The notes beneath the pieces are model-generated. The model did no database searches, was not told the origin of the DNA, and was given only the letters and a program-made list of their open reading frames with translations. 64,000 nt of DNA, from NCBI RefSeq assembly GCF_032854445.1, contig NC_088302.1, positions 52,048,046-52,112,045 of the forward strand. Reading direction: 5' to 3'. Within the stretch, counting starts at the first letter, position 1, and every line of letters starts with the position of its first letter. Positions 22,901 to 32,564 of this stretch are shown here, piece by piece. This DNA comes from Liolophura sinensis (taxonomy: Eukaryota > Mollusca > Polyplacophora > Chitonida > Chitonidae). Both the position numbers and the translations under genes were made by a program.

Positions 22901-25900
22901 AAGCAGTGTTTGCAGATTTCTGACTCTCCTCTGCCCCTTTACAAACAGCACAACTTTATTTATTTTAATTCATTTGTCATCCCCAAGACTTTTGTTTTTC
23001 TTTTTTGTTCACGGAGAAGATGTCCTTAAATACCAAGATGCACATGAAGACAAAAAAAATGGTCTATACTTGAATCATATTAAAATTTGTTTAAAGGTAC
23101 ATTTAATAAGTCATAAAATGCATTGTGAAATTTGAAAACAAACTTTGTTCATCCAAATACTGGTAATAGATTTATGGCATAGATAAAATCAATAGATAGA
23201 GTAAGGTATTTAGATCTTCATGATACATGATTAGTTTTAACTTAACAGCCATGTAAACCATAATGGGATTTATAATATCATTTCTTTCCCACAATGACAG
23301 TGGTAGCTCACAGCTTATCTACTTGGCAGCTTACCGCTGGTTGGGTTTTATTTGATCATTTTTACATGCTGTGCAATAAACTTTTGAAGGTTATCCATCA
23401 ATCCACAGTTTTCTCAGCTTTTTTTATTACCCCTGCTGCTTTAATCTCCTTGGAAAGTCAACAGAAAGTTATTAAGCCAGAGCGGTGTGATTGTAACTGA
23501 TCTGATAATAGAAGAACAGTTCAATTCCTTATGCCAGCCCCCAACCTCCTTATGTCACTGTACTTTCCCTGCTGAGCCGGAATCACCTCCCAAATTCCTC
23601 CCCCCCCCCCCCCATCCTACTGACACTTTGAGATGGGTCAGTCAAAGCCAACCATTATAACGCACTTCACTACCTGCTGCTCCCCCTGTTGAGCTAAGTG
23701 TGCTTATGAGCTAGTAGATACAACTTCTTAGACCTACCTGTATATAACCCTGACCATAGCATACCTATCAGTCAAAACTCAGTCCACCACAGCAGTGACA
23801 GCATAACTGACAAACTGAAAGTTCAGAGGTGCAAAGCCTGTTGCCACTCTAGGAATATTAGAACCAAAAGAATTTCTGGATAAGATTAAGCAAAGTGGTT
23901 AACTTGAGTAATCACCCCACAGTTTTGTACTGCACTAGAATTCTGCCAGAATGCCTAACATTAAGCTATTTATCTATGCCCAGTTCACAGGACGATACTG
24001 GTAAGTCGCTCAGATTAGCCTCAAATGTTGATTTTGTTATTTGTTTCTGCTTTTTTCTGAAAATAGTACTTCAGAAAAATATCAGTAGTGTTGTATTGTT
24101 TTAGAAGAAATGGCCATGTGCAGAAAACAGTAGGTCACCTATGCTGGTCAGGTGTTCTTTATAATCAACATATATTCAGACAGTTTTGCATTCCATTCCA
24201 GTTTTGCTAATACACCTCAGGGCAAGAGTCAGTCATCATCAGTTGTGTGGACAGGCCACCCAATGCAGTCACGAGGGAACACGAACAGCCAGTCTTTACA
24301 GTCTCTGGCCTCCCTCAACAGCAGTCTGATGAGTACCATCAGTACAGAGTCCACACGTTCAGCCAGCATACCAAGTAAGTCACAAGCCCTGTTAACGTTA
24401 TATACAACATGGCCTGCTCGCACAAAGCCCTCTGAACGTTAAGAGCATGTAACTGTCATGACAACCAGCACTGTAGGTATTACGTCCCTATGGTATTTAC
24501 GTGCTATTAACTTCAAAAGGGCTTCATGCAAGTGGACCTATGCGTCTGAAACAGTCCGGCAGTCTGATCAATCTTTACTGGCACTAATTATTTTACCTTC
24601 TGAAACAAGGCTGATTTGGTGAAACTATGTACATGTATTAAGGGTAATACATTGCAGGACATCCAGTTTGCTGTCTAACACGATGAATGTTTGTATGTAG
24701 ACCTATGAGAGACACAAGTTCATGGGAGTTCCAAGTGGGGGCACTTACAGGAAGTTGGTGTTAGAACCCTGGCGGTATGGCCGAATGTAGCGTTTTCTAC
24801 TCCCAACTTCTGATATATGCGCAAGTGCCCCCATGCTGAACTCTTGTGAACTTGTGTCTCTCCCATGCCCTATATGATGTGGTTTTGTTGGCAACAGCCT
24901 CTGGGCACTTTAGCTCATGTCCCTTATCAGCCAGGTGAAAAATAACATGGACAGGTGTAGGGAAATGGCCAACTGTTGATGTTTAAGTATACTTGATAAA
25001 AACTAGATGTATCTACACAGCAAGCTAAAATTTTAATGCTTTGGTTTTTATGGCTGAAGTATTTTTTTTTTTTTTGTATATACTTGTACTTCAGTGTAAA
25101 GATTCAGTCATGCTGTTTAAGCATGATTTGGACATCTTTAAAGGAGAAGAAAATTTTTTAAAATGACACTATGGGCTGAAAATAGCATATTTTTCTATCT
25201 GGTGGTGCCTGCTGCATAATTTTGTGATAATTTTTTCCTCGCCACACACGTAAAGCCTGAAAATGACAAAGTTGACATAAATCGCTGAGTCCATCGCATC
25301 CTCCATCTTTAACAATCTGTAATTTACGCTGGGGGTGTGTTGACTCTCAGCCAATGAGAGTCGTTAAAACTGCGAGTGTTTGTGTAAACTCGAAACCTAT
25401 GTCCAACATTCCGGTTTCCCCGATTGTCAAGCGCTACTTTCTGGGAAGAAGAGTTCTACCGGAAATGTAGACCACAAAGTTAGTACATCTTTTGGCCCTC
25501 CTGTCAGATACTTTTATGATGTGATACATGAAAACTAATCAGTGGTATATTATATAAATCTAGTTTCATAATCATACTTGTTTTATTCCTCCAGGAGGTG
25601 CTGGCAGCCTGTTTTCTTGTGAAGATGAAGAAGAAACTGGTATTGAATATGAGTGGAACAGACTGGATGAACTCCAGCGCAGGAACACCTTGTGTTTGCC
25701 ACACCTCAAGTCTTGCTACCCATTAGAAACTCAGGCTGGAGATCCCAACGAAAACACCATCCGGGGACAACCTTCAGAGCTTACCTCTAGCCAATCAAAC
25801 GTGAGCATTCGCAAACGACGAACAGAAGGCAATGGCGAACAGGAATTCAGTGTAGGAAGCAGAAAATTGGTGAGGGCAAGAATGTTGGCTAAGCTTTCAA

Positions 25901-28900
25901 AGCAAACAATCACAGAAAGATACAGGGGGAAAAAAGAATTAGCTCTAACATAATAGGTCCTGACCAACTGTGTCACTGAAGTGAGCCTTTCCTTGCTCAT
26001 CTACAGGTTTTTGCTTAGAAAAGATTTTAGGTGCATTGGAATGAGCTGTAGTTTCAAGGTTAAATCTCGTCTATCTTAATTCTTCAACCTTTTCAACCTC
26101 CTTTGCAACCAATAGTTTAACACATTCTGAGAGAGATATGTAGTGTAGTGAAATAATTTGCACAGTTTTATGAAGCTTGCATCTTTAATGACACAAACAA
26201 ATCAGTTTAGCATCATTCTCATGATAATTATATATACAAATCCCATTGAAATGAATGCTTTAGTAGTTGAAAAGGTTGAAGTTCTACAGTACGTAGAACT
26301 CCTCACCAGTCTTAATGCATGTTTACCACACATCTTAATGTTAATAGAAAACCTGAACAAATTTCTGTACACATCCCAAATATTTGTCCTGTTATGTATT
26401 CTATTCAGGGGCCGGTAAGTCAAACTAACTAAGGTTCTATTCATATAACTGGGTATGTACATGTGTTCTGTTAAGAAAGTTTTTGTTTAATAGAATGGGT
26501 TTCTTTTTTGTGTTTTCTTTACCACTGATTCTTATTATTTTCCTTTTTTTGTGTGTGTTGTTTTGTTTTTTTTTGTTAATTTTATTCTTTTTGTTTGTTT
26601 TGTTTTCATCTATTTTCTTTTAGCGCTAACTTGCCCAATTTTATTGCATCACTTACCAATTATTAAGGCCATATGGTGCATGAATTTTGAAAAAAAAAAT
26701 TAAATTTATTTTTAATGTCGAAAAGGAAAAAATTTACTTTTATCATAAGCCATAACAGTTTTATGAGGTTTGGTTGGATATCACAAAACCAAATGAGCAA
26801 AGACACATGGCATTTCATATTGTTATAAATATTTTTGATTAAAGTAATGAAAGATAATTGTCTTGTTGTACAGGCACGACACAGCACAGCTAACATTATG
26901 CAGCCTCCATCTACCAACACCAGGCAGAGACCTACAACAGGGGATAAAAGTACTCCGAAAAAATCCCCAAGAAGATCAGCTCGGCGCAGGTCTAAGTCTG
27001 CTGGTACACCTGTTGTATCGCAGGATGACCGTGAAAACCAACCAGATCTTGCTGTGGTGAGTCTCACCAAGTGGTTTAAAATGTCCCATCACTGAGGGCA
27101 GGTTTCATAAAGGGCACACAAACTTATGTTCATGTAACAACCATAGCAACTGACAGTGTAGACATGAAGGCACCATTACAGCTAGGCGATCATAATGATA
27201 AGATTGCTCCATGACTGCCAACGTCCTTACATTTGATATAAAACTATTTATTTATTTAAATAGTGTTTAATGCCATACCGACGAATTTCCTCTGAGTTAT
27301 GTATAACAGTGTTCTTTAAAATTCTTTGTTAAATCATGTTAAACATTTTGACTTTGGTCACTTCAGTTTTACTTATTCTACAGTCTCCACACAGTTGTGT
27401 ATTCCTGTTAACACATTGTACATTAATTCTGTTTCCAGGATCCAAGACGTGAGAGTATCGCCTTCAACATCGACAACACACCCAAAGCACTGCGTAGAGG
27501 CCTCAAGAGACAGACTGGTTTTGTACGAAATAATGCAGCTAGCAGAAACTCACAAGTTAGTAAACTCATAAATCTGTTTGAATCCTCTAATATCTGTGCT
27601 TCATCGCAGTCATTGATTGATTTAAGTGGGAAATCAGATAAGTGTACATCTTCCCGATCTATGACTGATTTAAGTGAAAAATCTAAAATGTGTACGTCCT
27701 CTCAATCTAAGGACGATATATGTGTGGCATCTAATCCTTGTACATTTTCCCAATCCATGACTGATTTAAGTTTAAAATCTAACATATCTACATCGTTTCA
27801 AAGTGAGGCAAATTTTAGTGAGAAATCCAACAGGTGCAGATTATCCCAATCTGGTGTTCTTACACCATCCAGGTCTGTGAGTGATTTAAGCTACAAATCT
27901 CCACCAACATGCAGCGAGTTAGGCACTGTCACAAAGTTAACTCCAGGTAGGATCAAAAATACATTCTCACTGAAGCTTACACAAACACCAACTGCACCAG
28001 ACAGTGGGCATCCGCAGGTCACACCTGTCAAGCCTCAATTCAGCAAACGTTTGTCACTTTTTACCATGACACCGCCTCCACCACATGTACCAAAACTGTC
28101 TCCTGCTGAACAACCGGTTCCACGCATGTGGAACGAACACAGCAAGAGTGTGTTTGGTAACATCGAACAGGCTGACACTGAAAGCAACAGGGACAAACAC
28201 ATAGGACAAACTGGTTCAAACACTGTTGGAAATAATGAGGCACTCTCTGACAAACAGACTGTTTCGGAAGCTAAAACCAGGAAGGATAAACCGATGAGTA
28301 GCTTGACAAGCAAAAGCAAGCAGACCACTCCTAATATCAGTAAGAGAAAATTGGCAGATATCTTGACACACAATCATAAGCAGGCAAGTCAAGGCAAGCC
28401 CCCTGTCCCAAATGCAAAAATCTGCAAGACTAACCATACAGAGCACATGACAGATAAAGGCAGCCAGAGCAATCCCACACAAACCAGTAAGCGAAATGGC
28501 CAGAGGAACATTATCCTTACGCGCCCACACAAAGTTCTCGGCACGAAGACAGTGCCAAGCAGACAAGACAACAAAAGAAATCTTTTGGACAAAGCACAAA
28601 CCACTGAGCCACCCACCCACAGTGGCACAAGCCCCACGCCCCAACAAAGAGTTCCCAGCACCAAGACTGTGCCAAGTAACGAAAAAGACAACCAAGGCAA
28701 TTTTGTAGATAAAGCACAAACCAGTAAGCCACCCACCCAAAGTGGCACTAGCTTCACGCACCCACACAAAGTTCCTAGCATCAAGTCCATGCCAAGCAGC
28801 CAACTCGACAGCCACTGTAGTCTTGTATATGAGGCACGAACCAGCAAAAGTACCCAAGAATTGAAACACTTTTGGGATTCTCTTTTAGCCAAATCTTCAA

Positions 28901-29001
28901 GGCCGCAATCAAACCCCCATAAACTCAAAACTGACGGGGTTTCTGCAGGCAAAACAGAGTCTTACTTACGTAGCCTGTTGTCGTCAAGCTCAAAGCAATG
29001 A
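10998..29001 (+). CDS. NUMA1: NuMA (nuclear mitotic apparatus protein 1) homologue, central coiled coil to C-terminus; 5' end missing
   Basis: NuMA organises spindle poles and, through LGN and dynein, pulls on astral microtubules at the cortex. Exons: 10998-11015 (cut by the gap), 11541-11658, 11994-12098, 12988-13208, 13720-17341, 17812-18030, 18687-18824, 19176-19443, 19768-19908, 21264-21444, 24202-24374, 25595-25869, 26874-27056, 27439-29001. Phases agree throughout except where single bases appear lost. Family evidence: a very long coiled coil ending in NRSLEVQLAHANRQ (human VRSLEAQVAHADQQ), an acidic DSIFDDSLDAA (human DLSIDSLDLS), the LGN-binding segment, and ESIAFNIDNTPKALRRG (human QSMAFSILNTPKKLGNS). 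The N-terminal calponin-like and dynein-binding part is not in the window. From 18687 to the stop there are 973 intact codons. Upstream, about ten frameshifts break the coiled coil although the alternate frames keep perfect coiled-coil character, so they look like consensus errors. The donor after 12098 also lacks the G needed to keep frame. Confidence 0.9.
12270..12605 (+). repeat. 42-bp tandem repeat, eight units
   Basis: Exactly eight near-perfect units of 42 bp beginning GTGATCCTGTTTGGTGTTGA, in the NuMA intron between 12098 and 12988. Only a few point differences separate the units. Unit length is a multiple of 3 and both strands are stop-free, but no splice context supports coding. Confidence 0.95.
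13616..13690 (+). mobile_element. SINE 3' tail fragment next to the giant-exon acceptor
   Basis: CCATAATGCTGGCTGCTGTT, then a GTATAAGTGAAATATTCTTG-type body and a CAGTCAAATAAA tail. It matches the 3' end of the common SINE, truncated at its 5' side, and ends about 30 bp before the acceptor at 13719. Confidence 0.8.
13720..17341 (+). other. NUMA1: Giant NuMA coiled-coil exon (3.6 kb)
   Basis: Acceptor ttgcag at 13714-13719; donor gtcagt from 17342. The exon enters in phase 1 (G+TG = Val) and leaves in phase 0. It encodes about 1,200 residues of almost pure Glu/Gln/Lys/Leu coiled coil. Human NUMA1 likewise has one very large coiled-coil exon of over 3 kb, from general knowledge of the gene. 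Reading continuity fails near 14325, 14558, 14745, 15325, 15635, 16262 and twice between 16640 and 16750; each time coiled-coil coding resumes in another frame. Internal repeats: an 11-residue repeat of the CQSLAEEHEQK type (about 14650-14935), an 11-residue repeat EFQSQLAAKDQ (15673-16035), an FQSELERKDQEF-type block (16040-16260), and a roughly 26-residue KLQEGLRQKDEAWE repeat (16385-16545). Confidence 0.85.
17465..17700 (+). mobile_element. tRNA-derived SINE (degenerate), plus strand
   Basis: In the NuMA intron 17342-17811. It shows a decayed B-box region (gagttcaagtacagctcatg), then the conserved body (cttcctctccagccg ... cccggtttcctcc) and a tail ending in cgtaaaacaccaatc-like sequence. 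Confidence 0.85.
20265..21215 (+). repeat. 39-bp intronic minisatellite, copy 2
   Basis: Same array in the intron 19909-21263. The intron is 1355 bp here against 1431 bp in copy 1, about two units fewer. The array runs to within about 60 bp of the next exon's acceptor at 21263. Confidence 0.95.
24202..24374 (+). other. NUMA1: NuMA exon, Ser-rich linker segment
   Basis: Acceptor ccattccag, donor gtaagt; 173 bp, phases 2 to 1. It encodes a Ser/Thr/Gln-rich segment with SQSLQSLASLNSSL, resembling human NuMA's SSTQSLARLGS-type region between the coiled coil and the LGN-binding motif. Copy 1 equivalent: 5583-5755, same length. Confidence 0.8.
24704..24870. repeat. Fold-back (inverted-repeat) element, copy 2
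   Basis: Allelic counterpart of 6086-6252, with single-base indels (an extra C in each arm). Confidence 0.75.
25595..25869 (+). other. NUMA1: NuMA exon carrying the LGN (GPSM2)-binding motif
   Basis: Acceptor ctccag before 25595, donor gtgagg after 25869; enters in phase 1 and leaves in phase 0. An acidic lead (CEDEEETG) is followed at about 25645-25734 by EYEWNRLDELQRRN and CLPHLKSCYPLE. These align residue for residue with the human NuMA segment that binds the TPR domain of LGN (DDWNRIAELQQRN / CPPHLKTCYPLE). In vertebrates this part of NuMA also contributes to microtubule binding. The exon ends in a basic patch (IRKRRTEG). The same exon is intact in the upstream copy at 6974-7248. This is the strongest single piece of evidence for calling the gene NuMA. 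Confidence 0.93.
26874..27056 (+). other. NUMA1: NuMA exon, basic STPKKSPRRSARRRSKS segment
   Basis: Acceptor gtacag, donor gtgagt; 183 bp, phase 0 at both ends. It encodes a strongly basic stretch with several S/T-P sites (STPKK, KSPRR, AGTPV). It is a likely nuclear-localisation and CDK-target region by composition. The copy-1 equivalent (8262-8441) carries four deletions and one insertion, net -3 bp, and so is scrambled in the middle. Confidence 0.8.
27439..29001 (+). other. NUMA1: NuMA terminal coding exon with CDK1-site motif and long repetitive tail
   Basis: Acceptor tttccag at 27432-27438; open for 520 codons to TGA at 28999-29001. The first 20 residues contain RRESIAFNIDNTPKALRRG, matching the human segment with Thr2055, the CDK1 site that keeps NuMA off the cortex before anaphase. 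The equivalent Thr codon is 27478-27480. Human NuMA ends about 60 residues after this point; here about 500 residues follow. They include five 16-residue units of the type SQSMTDLSEKSxxCTS (27604-27843), a Pro/Ser/Thr-rich middle, and three ~40-residue units of the type VPSTKTVPSNEKDNQ...DKAQTSKPPTQSGTS (about 28525-28860). Composition is disordered, basic and rich in S/T/K/Q. I recognise no domain in the tail. A full open frame in one copy and an in-frame length difference between copies argue that it is coding. Confidence 0.8.
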
Positions 29002-29871
29002 GTTTATGATGAACGATCCAGATTCCCCACATTGAGGCCTTGTCCTGCCTCATATACATGTAGGTAGAAGATGTCATACTCAACCACACAGTAAGACAGC
29101 TTCACTGTCAGTCAACCAAATCAAAAAAAAAAAAAAAAATCCATCAACCGTTTCATAATAACACTGTTTTCATTTGTCCAAAGAGGGATGACAGGACATT
29201 CTGGTACACAACATTAAAAAAAATAATGAAATACCAAAGCAGCACTGCAAGCTCCCATTTCTGCAAACATGATTTCTACTACACATTCAGCATAATGTAA
29301 GCTTCTAAAAATGTTTACAGGTAAAATTAAACTAAAACGAGCATATGGATAAATGTAGAATTCTGAACCCAAAATGTTGAGGATGAAGTCCTGTCAGATG
29401 ATTTGCTGGTACTAATACATCTCAGCAAGGACACATTTCTCTGTTTTTCCAGTTTGGAAAAAGTATCAGTGACTTATCATGGTATGTCTGTGTCCACTGG
29501 ATTTTTCTGCCTTAAACACCCCCTCCCCTCACTCCCCAGTTTTGCAGTGTTTGCTTTTGATCTCTCTGAGATCTGCATTACCAAGTTTTACTCCATTGCA
29601 GACCTCCCCATACCTTGCCTCACACCTGATCTTCTCATTCCCAACTGACTTGATTGTTCAAGATAGTTTTGATGAATTCACTAACATTTTTGGGGGACAT
29701 CTTATCACTGCCATTGCTTGTCATTTTTTAGTGCAGCACAGTTTCAACATTGTTCTCATTAATTATGTTTGTCGCTAATTGGGATTGGTGGTAAAAGGTG
29801 AATGCAACATAAACAACCCCTCTGAGAACAGTTCAGAGGTGTGTGAATTAAAACTGTGATCTCAATAGCAT

Positions 29872-29940
29872 GCTGCGCCACAGTATGGCTCAAATATTGC
29901 CAATGTGGCGTTAAGCCATAATCATTCATTCAATAGCATG
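29872..29940 (+). mobile_element. Fragment of a second SINE-like element
   Basis: Ends GTGGCGTTAAGCCATAATCA followed by TTCATTCA. It has a tail of short ATTC repeats and a body unlike the major SINE of this window. Confidence 0.5.
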
Positions 29941-30083
29941 CCCCTATGGTTGGCACATGTAAATGTTTGTTTACCTTGCAAGGCTTTTGTACAGACACAT
30001 ACAAATTTTATGAGTTTGTCTCAGAATTGAGACTTTTTCTGCTTTCAAACTTGACTAACATTATTTTTGTGTTTAATTTACAG

Positions 30084-30134
30084 ACAGAACGAAAACCCTT
30101 GACAAACCGCAACTATCTGCAGACGGGCCTCTAA
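30084..30134 (+). other. Candidate alternative terminal exon for NuMA
   Basis: A good acceptor (gtttaatttacag, ending 30083) is followed by 16 codons, TERKPLTNRNYLQTGL, and TAA. It is phase 0, so it could join the exon ending at 27056 (phase 0), or an internal donor-like CAA|gttagt near 27555 in the terminal exon. Either join would give a NuMA without the long repetitive tail. No transcript evidence is available. Confidence 0.3.
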
Positions 30135-30559
30135 AACCAGCATGCCTGTGCAGTGTTTTGTGTCACTGAGAAGCTATAGGTTCCATCATTAGTGCTTATC
30201 TCCACTCGTGTGCTATGCCAAGGCCTGTGCATACAGTTTTACGCAGACAAGGGGTCTTTTATGCCATTTTCTTAAGCACTTGTATCATGATTGTGTACAT
30301 AGTATATTTATAATAGTTTGGGCGATGTATTTTAAGTGCACCACACTCTTTTAAGTGATCTTGTTTATACATTAGACATACACACAGATGTGTAGTTCCC
30401 CATATTAAGCAGCAAACTTATATTATGTTCTACGTTTATATAACCTTAATGACATGAAGACTTGATTCTGATTAGCTACCACTGGTGATAGACAATGACA
30501 GTTAAAATCTGCTGCTACATTTGGAACTCAAATTCAGTGTACAGAACAAAACTTCAGCT

Positions 30560-30725
30560 TTGCCTGGACTTTTCTGTCTTAGCCTCAGCTATCTTGGTAC
30601 TAACCTCGACTTCCATGCCTAGCCTTAACTCTCTGTCTTGGCCTCAATTTCCCTGTTTTAGCCCAGACTTCCCTGTCTTAGCCACGACTATTCCTGCCTC
30701 ACAAAACAGATATTTGCCTCAGTTT
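30560..30725 (+). repeat. Degenerate ~24-bp tandem repeat
   Basis: Six or so diverged units around GACTTCCCTGTCTTAGCCTC. Confidence 0.6.
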
Positions 30726-31216
30726 TTTCTCCCTTTAATTTTGTTGATATGTAAATACATTTTTGTGTTGATATCACTGTAGTATTGGCCATACAACTAT
30801 GTAATGTTATCAGAAACCTGTTTGTGTTTCTTACATCACTTCACTATTGTGAACTCATTTACATATCATTTCCTGTGACACCTGTTTGTGGCACACCTTG
30901 TGTGTGTATATACAGATATTTGTAAACATTTAGGCAATAGGATTTACTGCTGTTAGATGTCAAAACGTGGGGTTTTCTAAGATCAGGTTATGCGATTCTC
31001 AAAATAGTTTATTACCAGGCTTTGTTTCTCTAAGAAAAGCCCATTTTTTTTTTCATTACTCAGAGAGATGATTTCTACCTCCAAAATGGAAATGTACGTC
31101 TTTTTTCAAAATAATCATGGTTTTCACTGAAAAATTGGAATCTGAGAATTTAATGGTTGTGATATGCACTACTTCCAGCTAAATTTTTGATTGGAAAGAT
31201 TTAAATCATTAAATCA

Positions 31217-31222
31217 AATAAA
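31217..31222 (+). terminator. Possible plus-strand polyadenylation signal (AATAAA)
   Basis: First clear AATAAA downstream of the NuMA stop and of the candidate exon at 30084; it is followed by a TG-rich tract (31223-31232), the usual downstream context. It would imply a 3' UTR of about 1.1 to 2.2 kb. Confidence 0.35.

Positions 31223-31264
<42 letters not shown>
31223..31264. repeat. TG/TA microsatellite
   Basis: (TG)5 followed by (TA)n. Confidence 0.9.
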
Positions 31265-31267
<3 letters not shown>

Positions 31268-32360
31268 CAAAAAACCATTACAACTGTATCTTTGAGTAGA
31301 TCTTACTTTTATTTGTTGCATAAAACCAATACAGGATTTTAAGTTTGTGTGAGTTGTTTTCCTTGCTGCTTGTTAAGACGTCACTATTGTGTATACAGTT
31401 GTATTAAGTAAAACTAAAGTATTATTTGAAGAATGAAAAGTCTCCCTCACATCATTTATTAATGTGTGGGACGCACGCCATTGATGGCTCTTTATCTGAA
31501 TACTCAAATTAGTGTGAGATTCCATGGACGTGTAGATATTGTATGTGCAATTTACTGAAGCCAGAGTCTCACTTTAGAGTGAGATTTACATGTTGTCACT
31601 GAGACTCGTGCCCATGTCTCAGTCCAGTCCTATCAGTTTGATATATTTATTTGATTTGAATCTAATGCCATACTTAAGAATATGTAATGTATACAACAGT
31701 GACCATCATTACAGTTGGAGGGAACCACGCAGCGTCCACGACCCATGACCTTCCCACGTGTGACAGGAAAGGAAGTCCTACCAGTTTCATATTACATTAA
31801 TTGTATGAAGTGGATGGTCTCAGATTGACATGTTTAAAAAAAAAAAATTAAAAACAAACAAACAGGTATTTGAGACCTTTTTACATCCACATAATCACAG
31901 GCTTGAAAAAAATGTATATTTGATTTGCTGTTGAGGCAAATTTCAATTAGACAGTGATGTGATTTGGATGTAGTTCGTGCACCTTAAGTTCTGAGTTCCA
32001 TTCCATTATTGCTAAAGGTAAGAAAAAAGTTCCTTTTGTACCATGTGATACATCAGAAATGCACCTATGTTTGATTATATTTATGATAACATGGACATCT
32101 GAAAAACATTTCTCAAACATCAAGTACACACAAGAGCTGAGCAGAACTTCCTCCAGAAAAGTGGTGTCATTTGTGCTTTCAGAACATGGCACGACTGGTA
32201 ACTAATAAAGTCAACAAAAGTTGCTTAACATTTTTTATGAATGGCACGACAGTTTCACTTTTAGAAACTGAATAGTGTAGTCTGAAAATTCCCCTGGAGT
32301 TGTGGAAAAGTGCTTTGACATGTATCCAGTATACGCTAATCAGAATTACATGTTATTGGA

Positions 32361-32564
32361 TTTATTTGATTGGTGTTTTAAGCCATTCTCAAGAATATTT
32401 CACTTATACAATGGCGGCGAGCATTATGGTGGGAGGAAAACGGGGAACAGCCCCGGGGAACCAACGACCATCCGCAGGTTGCCGACAGGCCTTCCTACAT
32501 ACGGCCGGAGACGAAGCCAGCATGAGCTGGACTTGAACTCACAGTGACCGCACGCAGGCCCCCA
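32361..32564 (-). mobile_element. tRNA-derived SINE, minus strand, 5'-truncated
   Basis: Plus strand shows TTTATTTGATTGGTGTTTTA, then cattctcaagaatatttcac, tggtgggaggaaaacgggg, gaagccagcatgagctggac and ttgaactcacagtgaccgc. It lacks most of the A-box end. Confidence 0.88.

Larger units (their letters stand above)
18698..29126 (+). repeat. NUMA1: Large direct duplication, copy 2
   Basis: Partner of 1-10797. This copy joins without a break to upstream NuMA exons on one side and to unique intergenic sequence on the other, and its coding frame is clean. It is therefore the copy that fits a normal gene. Confidence 0.97.
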
